Positions 1 through 11,452 of a stretch of DNA of 64,000 nt are shown here, one piece after another (the stretch's first letter is position 1; every line of letters begins with the position of its first letter). The notes under the pieces were generated by a model that saw only the letters and a program-made list of their open reading frames with translations, did not search any database and was not told where the DNA came from. This stretch comes from Zygnema cylindricum (lineage: Eukaryota; Streptophyta; Zygnematophyceae; Zygnematales; Zygnemataceae). Where the stretch lies: contig JBBHKE010000277.1 in the NCBI GenBank assembly GCA_037447655.1, positions 122,831-186,830 of the forward strand, written 5' to 3'. A program made the position numbers and the translations under genes.

Positions 1-470
1 TTTATCCGTACAAGATTTCACGTCGTTCATTAATTTGCGTCGTAAGTTCAATGTAACGCTTCGCGATTAAATTTCATTTTTGCGGCTAAGTTAAAAGCCA
101 ACATAAGCTCGCAGAGTGGAGCTCGCGTAATGTGAAAAACGACAAAAAGTGACTGTCTGCAACACTTTTATTTACATGTGTTTGCCGCAGTTTTGTTAGC
201 GGAAACCTTCGCCGGCCGTGTGAATTATTGATTTTATTATGACGGCCGACGTTCACAAGCGCGGCAAAAGTTTAACCGGTTGTTACTACATTTTGAAAGT
301 CCAAGAAGTTCAATTGATTGACCATCAAATCTATAGTCAGCGGTACTTAAATTATACCAGCGTGTACCTAAAATGTACAATCTTTGACAAAGTGACGTAA
401 GTGACTGTGCGCAACCAAAATGCGCAACCAAAATAGTCACTGCCATGATCAATTCCCTTTTTATTTTGCG
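1..470. mobile_element. Right arm of a long foldback element, cut by the window edge
   Basis: The stretch ends with CCATGATCAATTCCC. It matches, in the same order, the right arms of the elements at 14,651-15,590 and 54,228-55,258, including the segments around CACACGGCC-like and GCGCAACCAAAA. Only one arm is inside the window. No protein is encoded. Being non-coding with long terminal inverted repeats, it is probably a non-autonomous DNA transposon. The superfamily is not identified. Confidence 0.7.
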
Positions 471-1997
471 GGGGCCCCAAAAATTCTATGTCCATTCATG
501 GCGACCGTATGGGAGGGGCATTCGTAAAGGCATCATGTTCAACCATGAACATCACAAGTTAAAAAGTTTTATGTCTACCATGTCATGCAAAGACATGCGA
601 CGTACCACAAGGTTTCCAAAAATACGTTGTGCTTTGTGACGCACAGATAGTTTCAAAAAATACGGTGCATCAAGACAAATTGTAGACGTTGACAGCCGTC
701 ATGGGCATTGTCAACGTATACAATCGTCACAACTTTAAGTAACAATTTTGTTGTTACGCATTGGGACACTTGAAAATCGTGTAAGGAGAATGTTCCCTAC
801 AATACTTTTGAAGCTCACTAAGTTACAATTACACGGGGTCGAACATTTAATTTAGGTTGAGTCCTTGCTGAAAGTGTTAAGTTCTTGATGTTTAGTACCA
901 TAGAGATTTCATTCGTACTATGCGCACGCATGAAACCCCCAAAAAATAATGATATGCGTACAGAATAAAATTCAAAAGTTAATGAAAGCGTTGACCGGCT
1001 TTGACTTCATCACAAAATAAAAAAATGAAAACATTTGATCGAAAATATTACTACAACTTAGAATATGTGCCCATGCATTAAAAGTACCAAACTTTTTGTC
1101 GTTTTCCTCGGTAATTCAATCCTCAACAAGAAAATATTTTTTCGTACTAAAATATTGCAATTTCCGCACTAGTATGAACGTCATCTTAATACTTTAAATG
1201 TATTTCATGTTTGTCGTCTTATGTACTCATTTTAGAGTTATCTTTTAGACCCACGAGCACGAGAATCGGGGTCTTTAATTTTTTTTATCAAAAATCATCT
1301 AGCGCACTCAACGACTGAAAAACTTCCACGCAGGTGCCATACGAGTTGGAAATTTTTAGCACGAGGGAGAGTACTCGTTATTTTTCATTGCCCGTTAGGG
1401 CGCATATACGGAAACAAATTGCAGTTAATTAAACTTAACTCAATTTTTTTTTACGTTTATATAAATACCATTTAATTAACATTAATTAATTTAGATCCAA
1501 ATGTTTTTAAATTGTGTAGCATAATAAAAGTGTTAGTTCGTACAAAAATTGCTCATTATTTCATACAGACGTAGAAAATAAGTGTTAGATAAAGGCGTCG
1601 ACAAGGGAAATTGAGTGCGTCGCATGGAAAAGCTTACCCAAATATAAATCCAAGTCATAAAAACTAGGGAAAAGTCGCATGGAAAAGCTTACCCAAATAT
1701 GAATCCAAGTCATAAAAACTAGGGAAAATCGTGAGAACCTGTTCTCACATTTCATGTTTTAACAATAATTATTTTTTTATACTAATTATTTCTTAACTCT
1801 AAAAACAATTCACAGTGTAATTCAGCCCTCTTTTTGAATTGTTTTGTACATTGTATCCGTACATTTTTCCCTTACACGGAAAGTACATTAATTATACAAA
1901 AAGTTCAAAAACTAAAAAAAAAAAAAAAAATCGTAAAAAAATCAAAATCCGTACATGCATTGTTGTTGTCTGGAAAGTCTACGGACGTCACCAAAAG
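471..1997. other. Intergenic sequence without a recognisable gene
   Basis: I see no coding exon with splice sites here. The stretch 1,060-1,420 resembles 57,080-57,430 (shared words such as GAACGTCATCTT and GTACTCATTTTA), so it is part of a dispersed repeat. A short tandem duplication lies at 1,619-1,728. Confidence 0.5.
1619..1728. repeat. Two-copy 55-bp tandem duplication
   Basis: The unit beginning GTCGCATGGAAAAGCTTACC occurs at 1,619-1,673 and again at 1,674-1,728 with about one difference (AAATATAAAT versus AAATATGAAT). The near identity suggests a recent event. Confidence 0.9.
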
Positions 1998-2977
1998 ACT
2001 TAGGGTACTTTCCCATGTTCTAAAGTTACAGTTATTTTGTGTCGTTTTCCTCTATAACCTGGAAAAAACCGAGAAAATCCGCAGCCGTACCAAAAAATTG
2101 AAATTACCACCGTACAAGTTGCGTTACCATAAAACTTTATATGTACTGCAGTTTGTCGTCTAGCGCGTTTCGCCCCACTTGCACGTCCTTCCAGCTCATC
2201 TTCAAACTTAATATAAAATCACCTCGCGAGGTGATTTTAAACAAAGTTCCATGAGGTGAGCGAATAGGCAGATGTTGCACGTGTCGGAAGTTTTTGACAA
2301 TTTATGAGCGCGGAGTACGAAAAAAAAACCCACAGCACGTTTACAGCATGTGAGTGACTTTTTTTTGTGCGGTTTTTTCCGTACAGGGGCCATGGAGGGG
2401 TCTTGACCAACGGACGCCATTTCGCAAAAGCGAAGTCAGTGAAACCGCCTCTCTTTCTCTCCCTCTCCCACTACCGCGTCTATCTCACAATTCTTGCAAT
2501 GAAAAGCGTGAATAATGGTATCAAATGAAAGATCTCTAAAAACGATTTCTTTTTGATATTTTTGGGCGTATTTTGATGGCAAGTAGAGTGAGAAAGGACA
2601 AAAAAAACACTCGGGAAACCATGGCGAAAACTTTTAGAATTTGTGACGTTGGCGCTGTCATAGTTGAGCGTGACGTCATAATGTCACAAACCCTAAACAT
2701 CTACAATACCTCGACGTCGACAATGTGGCGTACATATAATACGAAGTGACAGAAATTGTACAGTGCGGGTGGACGTCTGAAATTCAAGCCGAGTGGAATT
2801 TTCGCAACATTTTGTGTACCGTTTATTTGTCACATGTTTCGTATATGTCTACGCTTGTCACTTTTTTAAGAAACAAGTTATTTGCGCTTACATCGGAATG
2901 CTCTGAAAGTAGTACGAAGAATCTTCGCTAGAAACAAAGTTACAAGATTAAAGTTTCGGTTACATGGGAAAGTGCCC
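1998..2977. mobile_element. Inverted-repeat element, AGGGTACTTTCCCATG family
   Basis: The left end carries TTAGGGTACTTTCCCATGTT and the right end carries its imperfect complement ACATGGGAAAGTGCCCTTA. The subterminal sequence just inside the right end (around 2,890-2,975) recurs at 57,850-57,935, where the inward-facing partner is near 57,680. No transposase is visible, so it is a MITE-like non-autonomous element. A target-site duplication was not resolved. Confidence 0.55.
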
Positions 2978-4147
2978 TTAGGGTGAAGTTCCATCAGGAA
3001 ATTTTGCAATAGTATGTCCCACATTACAAGATGCTACACTTTGAACTGTTGTTGTTCAAATCGTGCGATTTTTTCCTTTTTTCCGATTGCTACATGTAAT
3101 TTGTGACTGTTGAGAAAATCGCAAAAAATTGCGATGTACTTTCTGTCTAGTAAACTAAACGGACAATTAACGGAAACTGTACGGTTTTGTACAATAAATG
3201 TATGGACTTTGACGAAAAGATACGTTGCATTTTGTAGTACTTTTTGTCCTGTAAAGAAATTTTACGGAAAATGTACGGAATTGTGCCGAAAATGTACGGA
3301 CTATTAAGAAAAGAGATGGCAATTGCACGGAAAACTTACAAACTGGGGTATATGTAAAATAAATTTCTGTTTACATGTACGGAATAGTACGGACGAAAAG
3401 TCATTAACGATTTTTACGATTTTTTCAAAACGTTCAATGCGTTCGTTACATGTAATTCGTCGCGATTGAATCGTTAGCACTAAACGGTGTGAACAATTAT
3501 GCTTTGAATGATGTTCTATCGGGCAGAGTCTGTAATCTACGTGTTGGCAATTTAGTGGTCTCACGTTAGTGTTAACACGTAAGTAATGATCGGATATTAA
3601 AAATTGTCAATGATTTTCACACCGACCAAAAATCTTCATTCGCGTACCATGTAATTGCAAACCATGTCATCGTACAACACAACTTTTGTACTCTTTGCAG
3701 ACGCTTTGTCAGGTACTAGCTCATTTTTTTAGGTTTACTGTTTTTTCGCGTAACGAATGAGCTTTGCCAAAAATAGTGTGACCAATGGGCGCCAACAAAA
3801 TAGCGTGACAAAAGTGCTTAACGCGATTTCTTTTGTGTTTTTGGTTGTATTTTTGAATGTATATATCATGTTTGATTTTTTTGATTTCGGTGGTTGCCAT
3901 CTTGCCACATATGCTCATTATCGACGTGTCACGACTCAAATTTTTTAATTTTTTTTTTGAAGCAAATGCTTCACGAAAAAATATCCAAACGGTTATTGTT
4001 ACCTCCCATACCTTTGAAGAATATTGGCAAGATTCTTTGTAATGTTGTCCCCGGGTAAAAACAAATTAAGAGGTACGGCGTAATACGGAAAGGTCCGGAT
4101 TTCAGTAAACAACCTCACTTGTCGTCTGATGGAATTTCACCCTTAGG
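2978..4147. mobile_element. Inverted-repeat element, AGGGTGRAnTTCCAT family
   Basis: The left end reads AGGGTGAAGTTCCATCAGG and the right end reads CTGATGGAATTTCACCCTTA. The same terminal words bound elements at 51,269-51,972 and 60,985-61,980. No protein-coding region is recognisable. Two separate copies juxtaposed, rather than one element, cannot be excluded. Confidence 0.45.
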
Positions 4148-4227
4148 GTAACCTTCTATCAGGCGAAAAGTGGGGTTGTTTACTGGAGAAAGTACCTTTC
4201 CGTACTAAGCTGTACTATTTTTTTTCT

Positions 4228-4492
4228 TTTTTTTTTACAAAAGATGTTTACTAGAAATTCGTCAAGATTCTCCAAACTTTTCGGCGAAAACTTCTACTGT
4301 CCTATTTCGAATTTTTCGACGCAAACGCCCTTTCTATCCAGTGTCTGGCTAGTCTCCTCTTTTTTTTTTACAAAAGATGTTTACTAGAAATTCGTCAAGA
4401 TTCTCCAAACTTTTCGGCGAAAACTTCTACCGTCCTATTTCGAATTTTCGACGCAAACGCCCTTTCTATCCAGTGTCTGGCTAGTCTCCTCT
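4228..4492. repeat. Two-copy 133-bp tandem duplication
   Basis: The unit containing ACAAAAGATGTTTACTAGAA through GTGTCTGGCTAGTCTCCTCT occurs at about 4,228-4,360 and 4,361-4,492 with very few differences. One is a CTACTGTCC/CTACCGTCC change. There is no coding sense. Confidence 0.9.
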
Positions 4493-6322
4493 GATTGTCC
4501 TCAGAAGGACACCTTGCGCTTACTGGACGCCTGTATTGGTCCACTTGTAAAAGTCATAGTCGATCCACGACGGACGTGAAGTTATAAACTTACATGGGGC
4601 GAATGGCGTGTACCTTTTGACATCAAAGCCACCCTGTTCGACGACAAAATGTTAGTTGTAGGACATCCTGTCACGCCTCCGCTGGTACAGCGATAATACA
4701 TGAAATGGTACATTCATGGACATTTGTACAAATTTTCATTTTGCAACGGTTTTCGTGACCGTTGGTACAACAACAAATATAAGGACGTACAGATTGTACA
4801 TTAGCGTGACGCTACTAGATATTTTAATCTGCGTCCGCCCGTACAGAATACGCAGTTGAGATTTTGTACTTTTCAAATCTTTCATTAATCCCGGCCGGCT
4901 CAACAGGATCTTACGTGGTTCTAATCGCAATCCAACACGTAAGCAATTTTTGCTTCACTGGCACGAGCTGATGGAAAGGTGTTACAAATATTACTGCCAG
5001 TAAACGTGACCGTACGATTACTGGGAACGCCTGATGGAAGGTTACCCTTATTGCGTACCTCATTACACTGTTTTGAAAACTGAAATCTGGATAGATCAGG
5101 CGCTAGCAATCGATTCCGGAGTAATCGGGTACCCACGTCATAAACGTATTTTATTGGTTGTACATCAAGAGGTCAACGGACGTCGTCAAAAAAAGGTTTT
5201 ATGTGCTCTCATAACTACAGGTTAACGCACGGCGCTGTTTAATGGAAATCCGGAATGATCGGGCGGTGGTAATATGATCCAAACAGTCCAAAATAACATT
5301 GTGCTAACGCGACGAACAGAACCGCAAGATTAAATTAATCCGACGGACGAAAAGAAGGGTGACTGACTCGTCATTTACACCACAATTACGTGACTAAACT
5401 TGTTGGGATGTCAATACTTGTCGGCAAAACCTTTGTAAATAGCTAAATTGTCCTTTGTGCATTAGATTTTACTGTGTACATTGTATAGTAGCATTAAGAT
5501 TCAGGCTTAACATTAGGATTTGTTCGTATTTAAGTACAGTACCTTCTGAAAGCCACTGTGTCCCTATTGGGTAGTTTGTTAGTTAGTCTCTGAGTATACG
5601 AGGACCCCAAAACATTTCTAAAAATTATCACTCTTGGAATATCAAGTAAGTTCAGGCTGTCCTTATGGAACTTTGGCTGGATAGTGTGATCACCTTGTTT
5701 GATAGTTTTGTATAAGTCTTTGTGAGGACATTTGTTGACTTAAAAACTGCTTGTATATGTAGTTTCATACTGTATGTTGTCAATATGATCTACTAAGACA
5801 GATCAAAGTAGCCTGTTTGTGAGGTATTCTGTGGGTGCTTCCGAGGGTGGAATTATGGCTAAGATGGCTATGAACAACAGAAAGATGGGAGGGAGAAAGT
5901 AGATTTATTATGAGAAGGAAGTAACGTTCAGTGTTTCAAGCGGTAGAAACAAAGGAGAAAGAAAGAAACGTAAAATTAGTTTAAGTTGTACAGTTGTAGA
6001 GTTTAAGGCTCTTTTTCTGTGTCCATTATGAAAGGAGATAGAAAACCAGTTGGTAGAGAGAAGAGAGAGGGAAAGAAGAGAAGAAAAAGAGGTAAATAAG
6101 TCTAGACCATTTGTTGGCAGGAAGAAGTGTGAGAGAAAGGCAGTTAGAAACGGAAAAGACAGAGGAAGGAAAGTTGCGGTATCTTTAAAAAAATAAAAAA
6201 GATCATCTCACACACTTCCATTTTTCAAATTTTCTTTTAAGTAACATATAAATATATAAACAAAATAAATAAATAAAGAAAATAAATGAAAATTACAGTA
6301 ACAATAGATAGAAAAACCTCAC
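4493..6322. other. No recognisable gene; should hold the receptor kinase C-lobe if intron 25 is short, but does not
   Basis: I searched the minus strand for kinase subdomains VI to XI (HRD, DFG and APE boxes with flanking splice sites) and found none. Positions 5,840-6,180 are purine-rich. The rest has no motif I recognise. The stretch is therefore either part of a very long intron following exon 25 or sequence that replaced the end of the gene. Confidence 0.5.
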
Positions 6323-6461
6323 CGCTCGATCTTCGGTACAAATGTTGTCGTAAACTTCCGTTTTTCACATACTCGTAAACAAGAATTCTCTCGTCTTCAT
6401 GCTCACAAAACGCCAATAATTGAACCAAATTCTGATGACTCATTTTGGATAAAGCGTCCAC
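6323..6461 (-). CDS. RLK exon 25: kinase helix alphaC to hinge
   Basis: Phase 0 in, phase 1 out. It encodes the segment from [18 protein letters not shown] to [10 protein letters not shown]. This covers the end of helix alphaC, the beta4-beta5 strands (ERILVYEYV) and the hinge region ending in NGSL, the usual plant RLK sequence. The donor is AGCG|GTGAGG. It is the last exon I can find. The next expected piece (alphaE, HRD loop) is absent from 1-6,322. Confidence 0.93.
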
Positions 6462-6884
6462 CTGCGAAAAATAAACACTAAAATAAAACTATCAATTTTC
6501 TTCATAATTATTTCGAGGATTACTTTCATTTTCTCATTAGTTTAAGGGGAAGCATAAGTAGAAGCATAAGGAGAATAATGATAATAACAATAATAATGAA
6601 AATAGTAATGAAAATTATATGTTAATAGAAACGATTATAATAATGATAATGACAACAACAATAATGATAACGATAACAATAACAATAACCATAACGATTA
6701 CGATAATGATAACGATAGCGATAACGATACTGATAATGATAAGGATAACGATATCCATCACAATCACAATCACGATCACAATCACATTAACAATAACATT
6801 AACAAAACAATAGCAATGGCAATAGCAATAACGATAGCAATAGCAATACCGATTTCAAGAACAAGAACAGGAACAGGAACAGGA

Positions 6885-6921
<37 letters not shown>

Positions 6922-9900
6922 GAGGGAGAGGGAGAGGGAGAGGGAGAAGGAGAGGGAGAAGGAGATTGAGAAGGAGAAGGAGAAGGAGGAGGAAAAGGAG
7001 AAGGACAAGGAGAAGGACAAGGAGAAGGACAAGGAGAAGGAGAAGGAGAAGGAGAAGGGAAAGGAGAAGGGAAAGGAGAAGGACAAGGAGAAGGACAAGG
7101 AGAAGGACAAGGAGAAGGACAAGGAGAAGGACAAGGAGAAGGACAAGGAGAAGGACAAGGAGAAGGACAAGGAGAAGGACAAGGACAAGGACAAGGACAA
7201 GGACAAGGACAAGGACAAGGACAAGGACAAGAACAAGGACAAGGAAAAGGACAAGGAAGGACAAGGACAAGGACAAAAATAACAAAAAGAACAAAAAGAA
7301 CAAAAAGAACAAAAAGAACAAAAAGAACAACAACAACAACAAGAACAACCAGAACAACAACAACAACAAGAACAAGAAGAACAACAACAACAAGAACAAC
7401 AACAAGAACAACAACAAGAACAACAACAAGAACAACAACAAGAACAACAACAAGAAAAAAAACAAGAACAAAAACAAGAACAAAAACAAGAACAAAAACA
7501 AGAAGTAAAACAAGAACAAAGACAAGTTCAAAAACAAGAACAACAAGAAAAAAAACAAGAACAACAAGAAAAAAAAGAACAACAAGAACAAAAAGAACAA
7601 GAACAAGAACAACAAGAACAAAAAGAACAAGAACAAAAAGAACAAGAACAAAAAAAAAGAACAAGAACAAAAAGAACGAGAACAAAAAGAACAAGAACAA
7701 AAAGAACAAGAACAACAAGAAGAATGACAACGACAACGGCAACGACAACAACTACGACAATACAACAACAACGACAACGACAACGACAATGACAACAGCA
7801 ACGACAACGGCAACAAATAACAACAACAAACAACACCAACGATAACAATAACAACAACAATAACAACAACAATAACAACAACAATAACAACAACATTAAC
7901 CACAACATTAACAATAACAATAAATAATACACAAACTCACCTCTTTTCGAAAGATTTCTAAAGTTTTAGCACTTTTTGATTTAGCTCTTTTTACGGCCCA
8001 TGGAACCCCATTTTTACTCATTCCGTGATATACGATTCCAAATCCTCCCTCTCCTAAAATATTTTCTGTACTAAAATTATTTGTGGCCTCCAAAATTTCA
8101 CTAAAGGGAATTGCATTTGCAAAACCTTTCTTCATCATTTGATCAAAGTCGTCCCCTGTGAAAAAAATAAATAGATTCTATTTGATTAAATTTTAAATTG
8201 TCAGTTTTATGTATGTAAGTTTTTTATATGTTTCTTATAATGTTAATTGAGAAGTAATTTTCTGATGTTAATTTGTTTGTGTATTTTTTTTTGTAAAATT
8301 GAATCTACATTTCATTTATGTAAGCCTTATTTTTGTAAGAAAAACAAGCACAATTTTTATGTAAGTTTAAATGTAAGTTTTTCAAAAGATTTTGGTGTAC
8401 AATTTAATGCAAACTTTGATGCAAAGTTAATTGTATTTTATTTTTATGTCTATTTCAACATACATTCGAATGCAAATCACAACGTAAATTTTCTTGTGAA
8501 ACTTCAATACAGAAAGTTAGAGTAGGTAAAATTTTCTTGCTCTTGAAGCCTTTAAATCACACTTACATGATTTTCTTTTTTCTTTTTTTTTTGCGGCTTG
8601 CCTTATTCTCACCTGCTTCACATAAATTTGAAGATCTCTTTTTCCGAATCAAAATGAAAACAAAAAAAATGGCGATTCCAATCAATAAAAACAAACCAAT
8701 TGCAATTCCAACAGGGAGCCATACACCTGCCACAAAAAAAAAAGATAGAAAAAGAAAAAGAAAAAGAAAAAGAAGAATACAATAAACAGAAATAGAGTCA
8801 AAAACAGCTCTATAACATAAGATGAGAGAGAGAGAGAGAGACTTAAAATAAACGTCATGAAACATCATATCCCTCACACCTTTCGACTTCGTTCTTGGTA
8901 GAGGAGAAAGAGAAGGTAGTGAAGGAGGTAGAGGTGGAGGTAAGTTTAGAAGAAATCCTTCGGAAATAAAATTAAATCCTCCGACATAACTTCCAAGTCG
9001 AGTTTCGGGATTTGTTAAAGTTTCCGTAATGTTATCGATTTTACTTGGAGCCCAAGGATCCGTAAAATTTGGAAAGAATGTCGCATACATCGTCCAAACT
9101 TTGTCGGAAGCCATGGACATACTTTCTGCTCGCACCTGTTAAAAAATAGAAAAGCAGATAAGATGTTGCATAAAATGTCAAATTATTCCTCCTTTTTAAA
9201 AAAAAACCTCCTATTCTTGAGAAAGGCGTGAAATTTTGTGAAACAAAGTTTCATACATCGTCCAAACTTTGTAGGAAGCCGTTGACATAGTTTCTACTTT
9301 TGCTATATATTTTTTCTTTAAAATTTATCGTGTATTCTGTGAAAGAACATCTTATGTTTCAAAATATCATATTCTTGTAGTTTCTAAACATTTCTTACAT
9401 ATTTTAAAAATACCTTATGATTTTAGTAATAAAAGGCAAATGGAGATGGTTTTTTTTATAATTTTTTTAAACCCCAGATACCTTCTTATAAATGTTTTCT
9501 TGGTTTCATTCCCATTAATGTTCAAAAAATTTCTGAAATTTCTTTTCAAAAACATCTTTAAAATTTTAGAGAAAGTGTACATAAAACATACAATAAATTG
9601 AGAAAAAGTGTACTAAAAATCAATTAAAATTTTACAAAAAGAGTTGCACAAAGAGTTTACAAAATGTGTACAAAAAGTTCACAAATTTGTTACAAAACCT
9701 GTTCAGAAAATTTGACATTCTTTACAAAACATTGAATGGAAAAAGTTCACGAAAAATGTATGAAAAAAGTTACGAAAAAGTTACGGAAAAAGTTTACGAG
9801 CAAGACGTACTTGAGTGTTATTAAGTTGGAGTTTGTCGGCCAATATCGATTCGAGTTTTCGAATTATTCGATTGGAAACCATAACAAATAACGGGGCATA

Positions 9901-11407
9901 AAGTACAAATTTTCCGTAAAACGGTTTTACGCATTTGCAATTTCCGGTCAAATTTAAAACTCTCGGACTTGGTTGATAACCTTCAAAAGATAAAAAACAA
10001 TTGGGACAACTAGAATTTGCGGTATACGAAGTATTATAAGTCGATGGTGAGCAACTATTTTCTAATAAATTAGAACTTGTCGTCGGGATAGTTTTACAAA
10101 GGGGATTATTCTCAAATCTGCAAAAAGAAGACAGATTGGAAAAATAAGTTAAAGAGCCAAAATCGAACAAAAGTTCATAAAAGTTTCACAATACTTACAA
10201 ATGATTACGAAAGTGTACAAATGTTTACAAAAGAAAGAAAGAAAAAAAGAACTCAATAGTACTACTTGACAAGAGCGACTGCAAATTGGAGGCGGAAGTG
10301 AGATTGTTAATATTTATAATAAACCCAGAAAACAAGCCGAAAGAACCAAAAAACACCAAAAGTTTACCGGAAAAACCCAGAAAATACCTGAAAAAAACAA
10401 ACCAAAAAAAAAAATTAATTAAAAACTCACTGGATAGTAATATCGGAGGGAAACGTCCCCATATCGGAGGCGGAAGAGAGGTTGTTGTTATCCAAAGTCA
10501 GAAGAGACAAATTGGGCCAATGGGAGGCCTCCAAATCCGCCACATCTCCCGATAGGTTGTTGCGACTCAGGAGCCTGGGGGGTAGAGGGAAAGAGAGGGA
10601 AAGAGAGGGGAGAAAGTGGGGAGAGAGGGAAGGGAGATGGGAGAGAGAGTGGGTAGTGAGATGGAGTATGTATAATTCAAAATCATAAAATAAATTTCCA
10701 GAAATCTATCGAGATATTAAAAAAATTACGTAAATGTAACGTATTGGTCTCTTCCTCGATCGATCCCTCCCTCCCACCCTCCCTCCCTCCCTACCTACCT
10801 CCCTCTCTCCCTGTCTCTTCTCACCTTATCATAACGACTGAAAAATAACATCGTTATCCTTCAAATCATCCCTATTATAGTCTCTAACAAAAAAACAAAA
10901 TAACTTACACCAATAATAACCCGAAAAAGACACCAGAAAAACACATAAGAAAACCCTAAAAAACCCAAAAAAATCTCAAAAAGTTCTCCAGAAAAAAACC
11001 CTCTGAAAACCTTAAAAAAGTTCAATTAAAAAATATCCATAAAACATAACAAACCTTAATAAAATCCCTTAAAAAGAGTTAAACAGTCCCCTGAATCTTA
11101 CTTTTGCCCGGAGGATTCTCCCCAGTCTCTGAGCTTCTTGTCTCCTCGATCCCGCATGAGATGAAATTTGAATGATTACATTCGCTTCCGGAATGTCGAT
11201 GGAGTTATCTCCCACCTTCAATATTTAAAATTCAAATGATGACATCAAATTATTGAAGAATATAAAATACATGTTTGTCTTTCAGAAAGAGCCATTTTGT
11301 TTTTTGAAATGTGTATTAATTTATTTACTTTTTTGATTTGTCCTGTGAGGTTGGAGGATTTTTCAGAAGGATAACGAAATGGAGGTTGTATAGGTGTGTA
11401 TACATCT

Positions 11408-11452
<45 letters not shown>

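Noticed and set aside
1-6322. Kinase C-lobe exons on the minus strand
   Set aside because: I looked for HRD, DFG and APE boxes next to splice sites and saw none. Short open frames such as 4,736-4,930 have no kinase motif.
6782-7903. Very long open frames, up to 373 codons, on both strands
   Set aside because: They run through short-motif repeats and translate into Leu/Phe, Arg/Thr or Asn/Lys runs only. The segment is an intron of the receptor gene.
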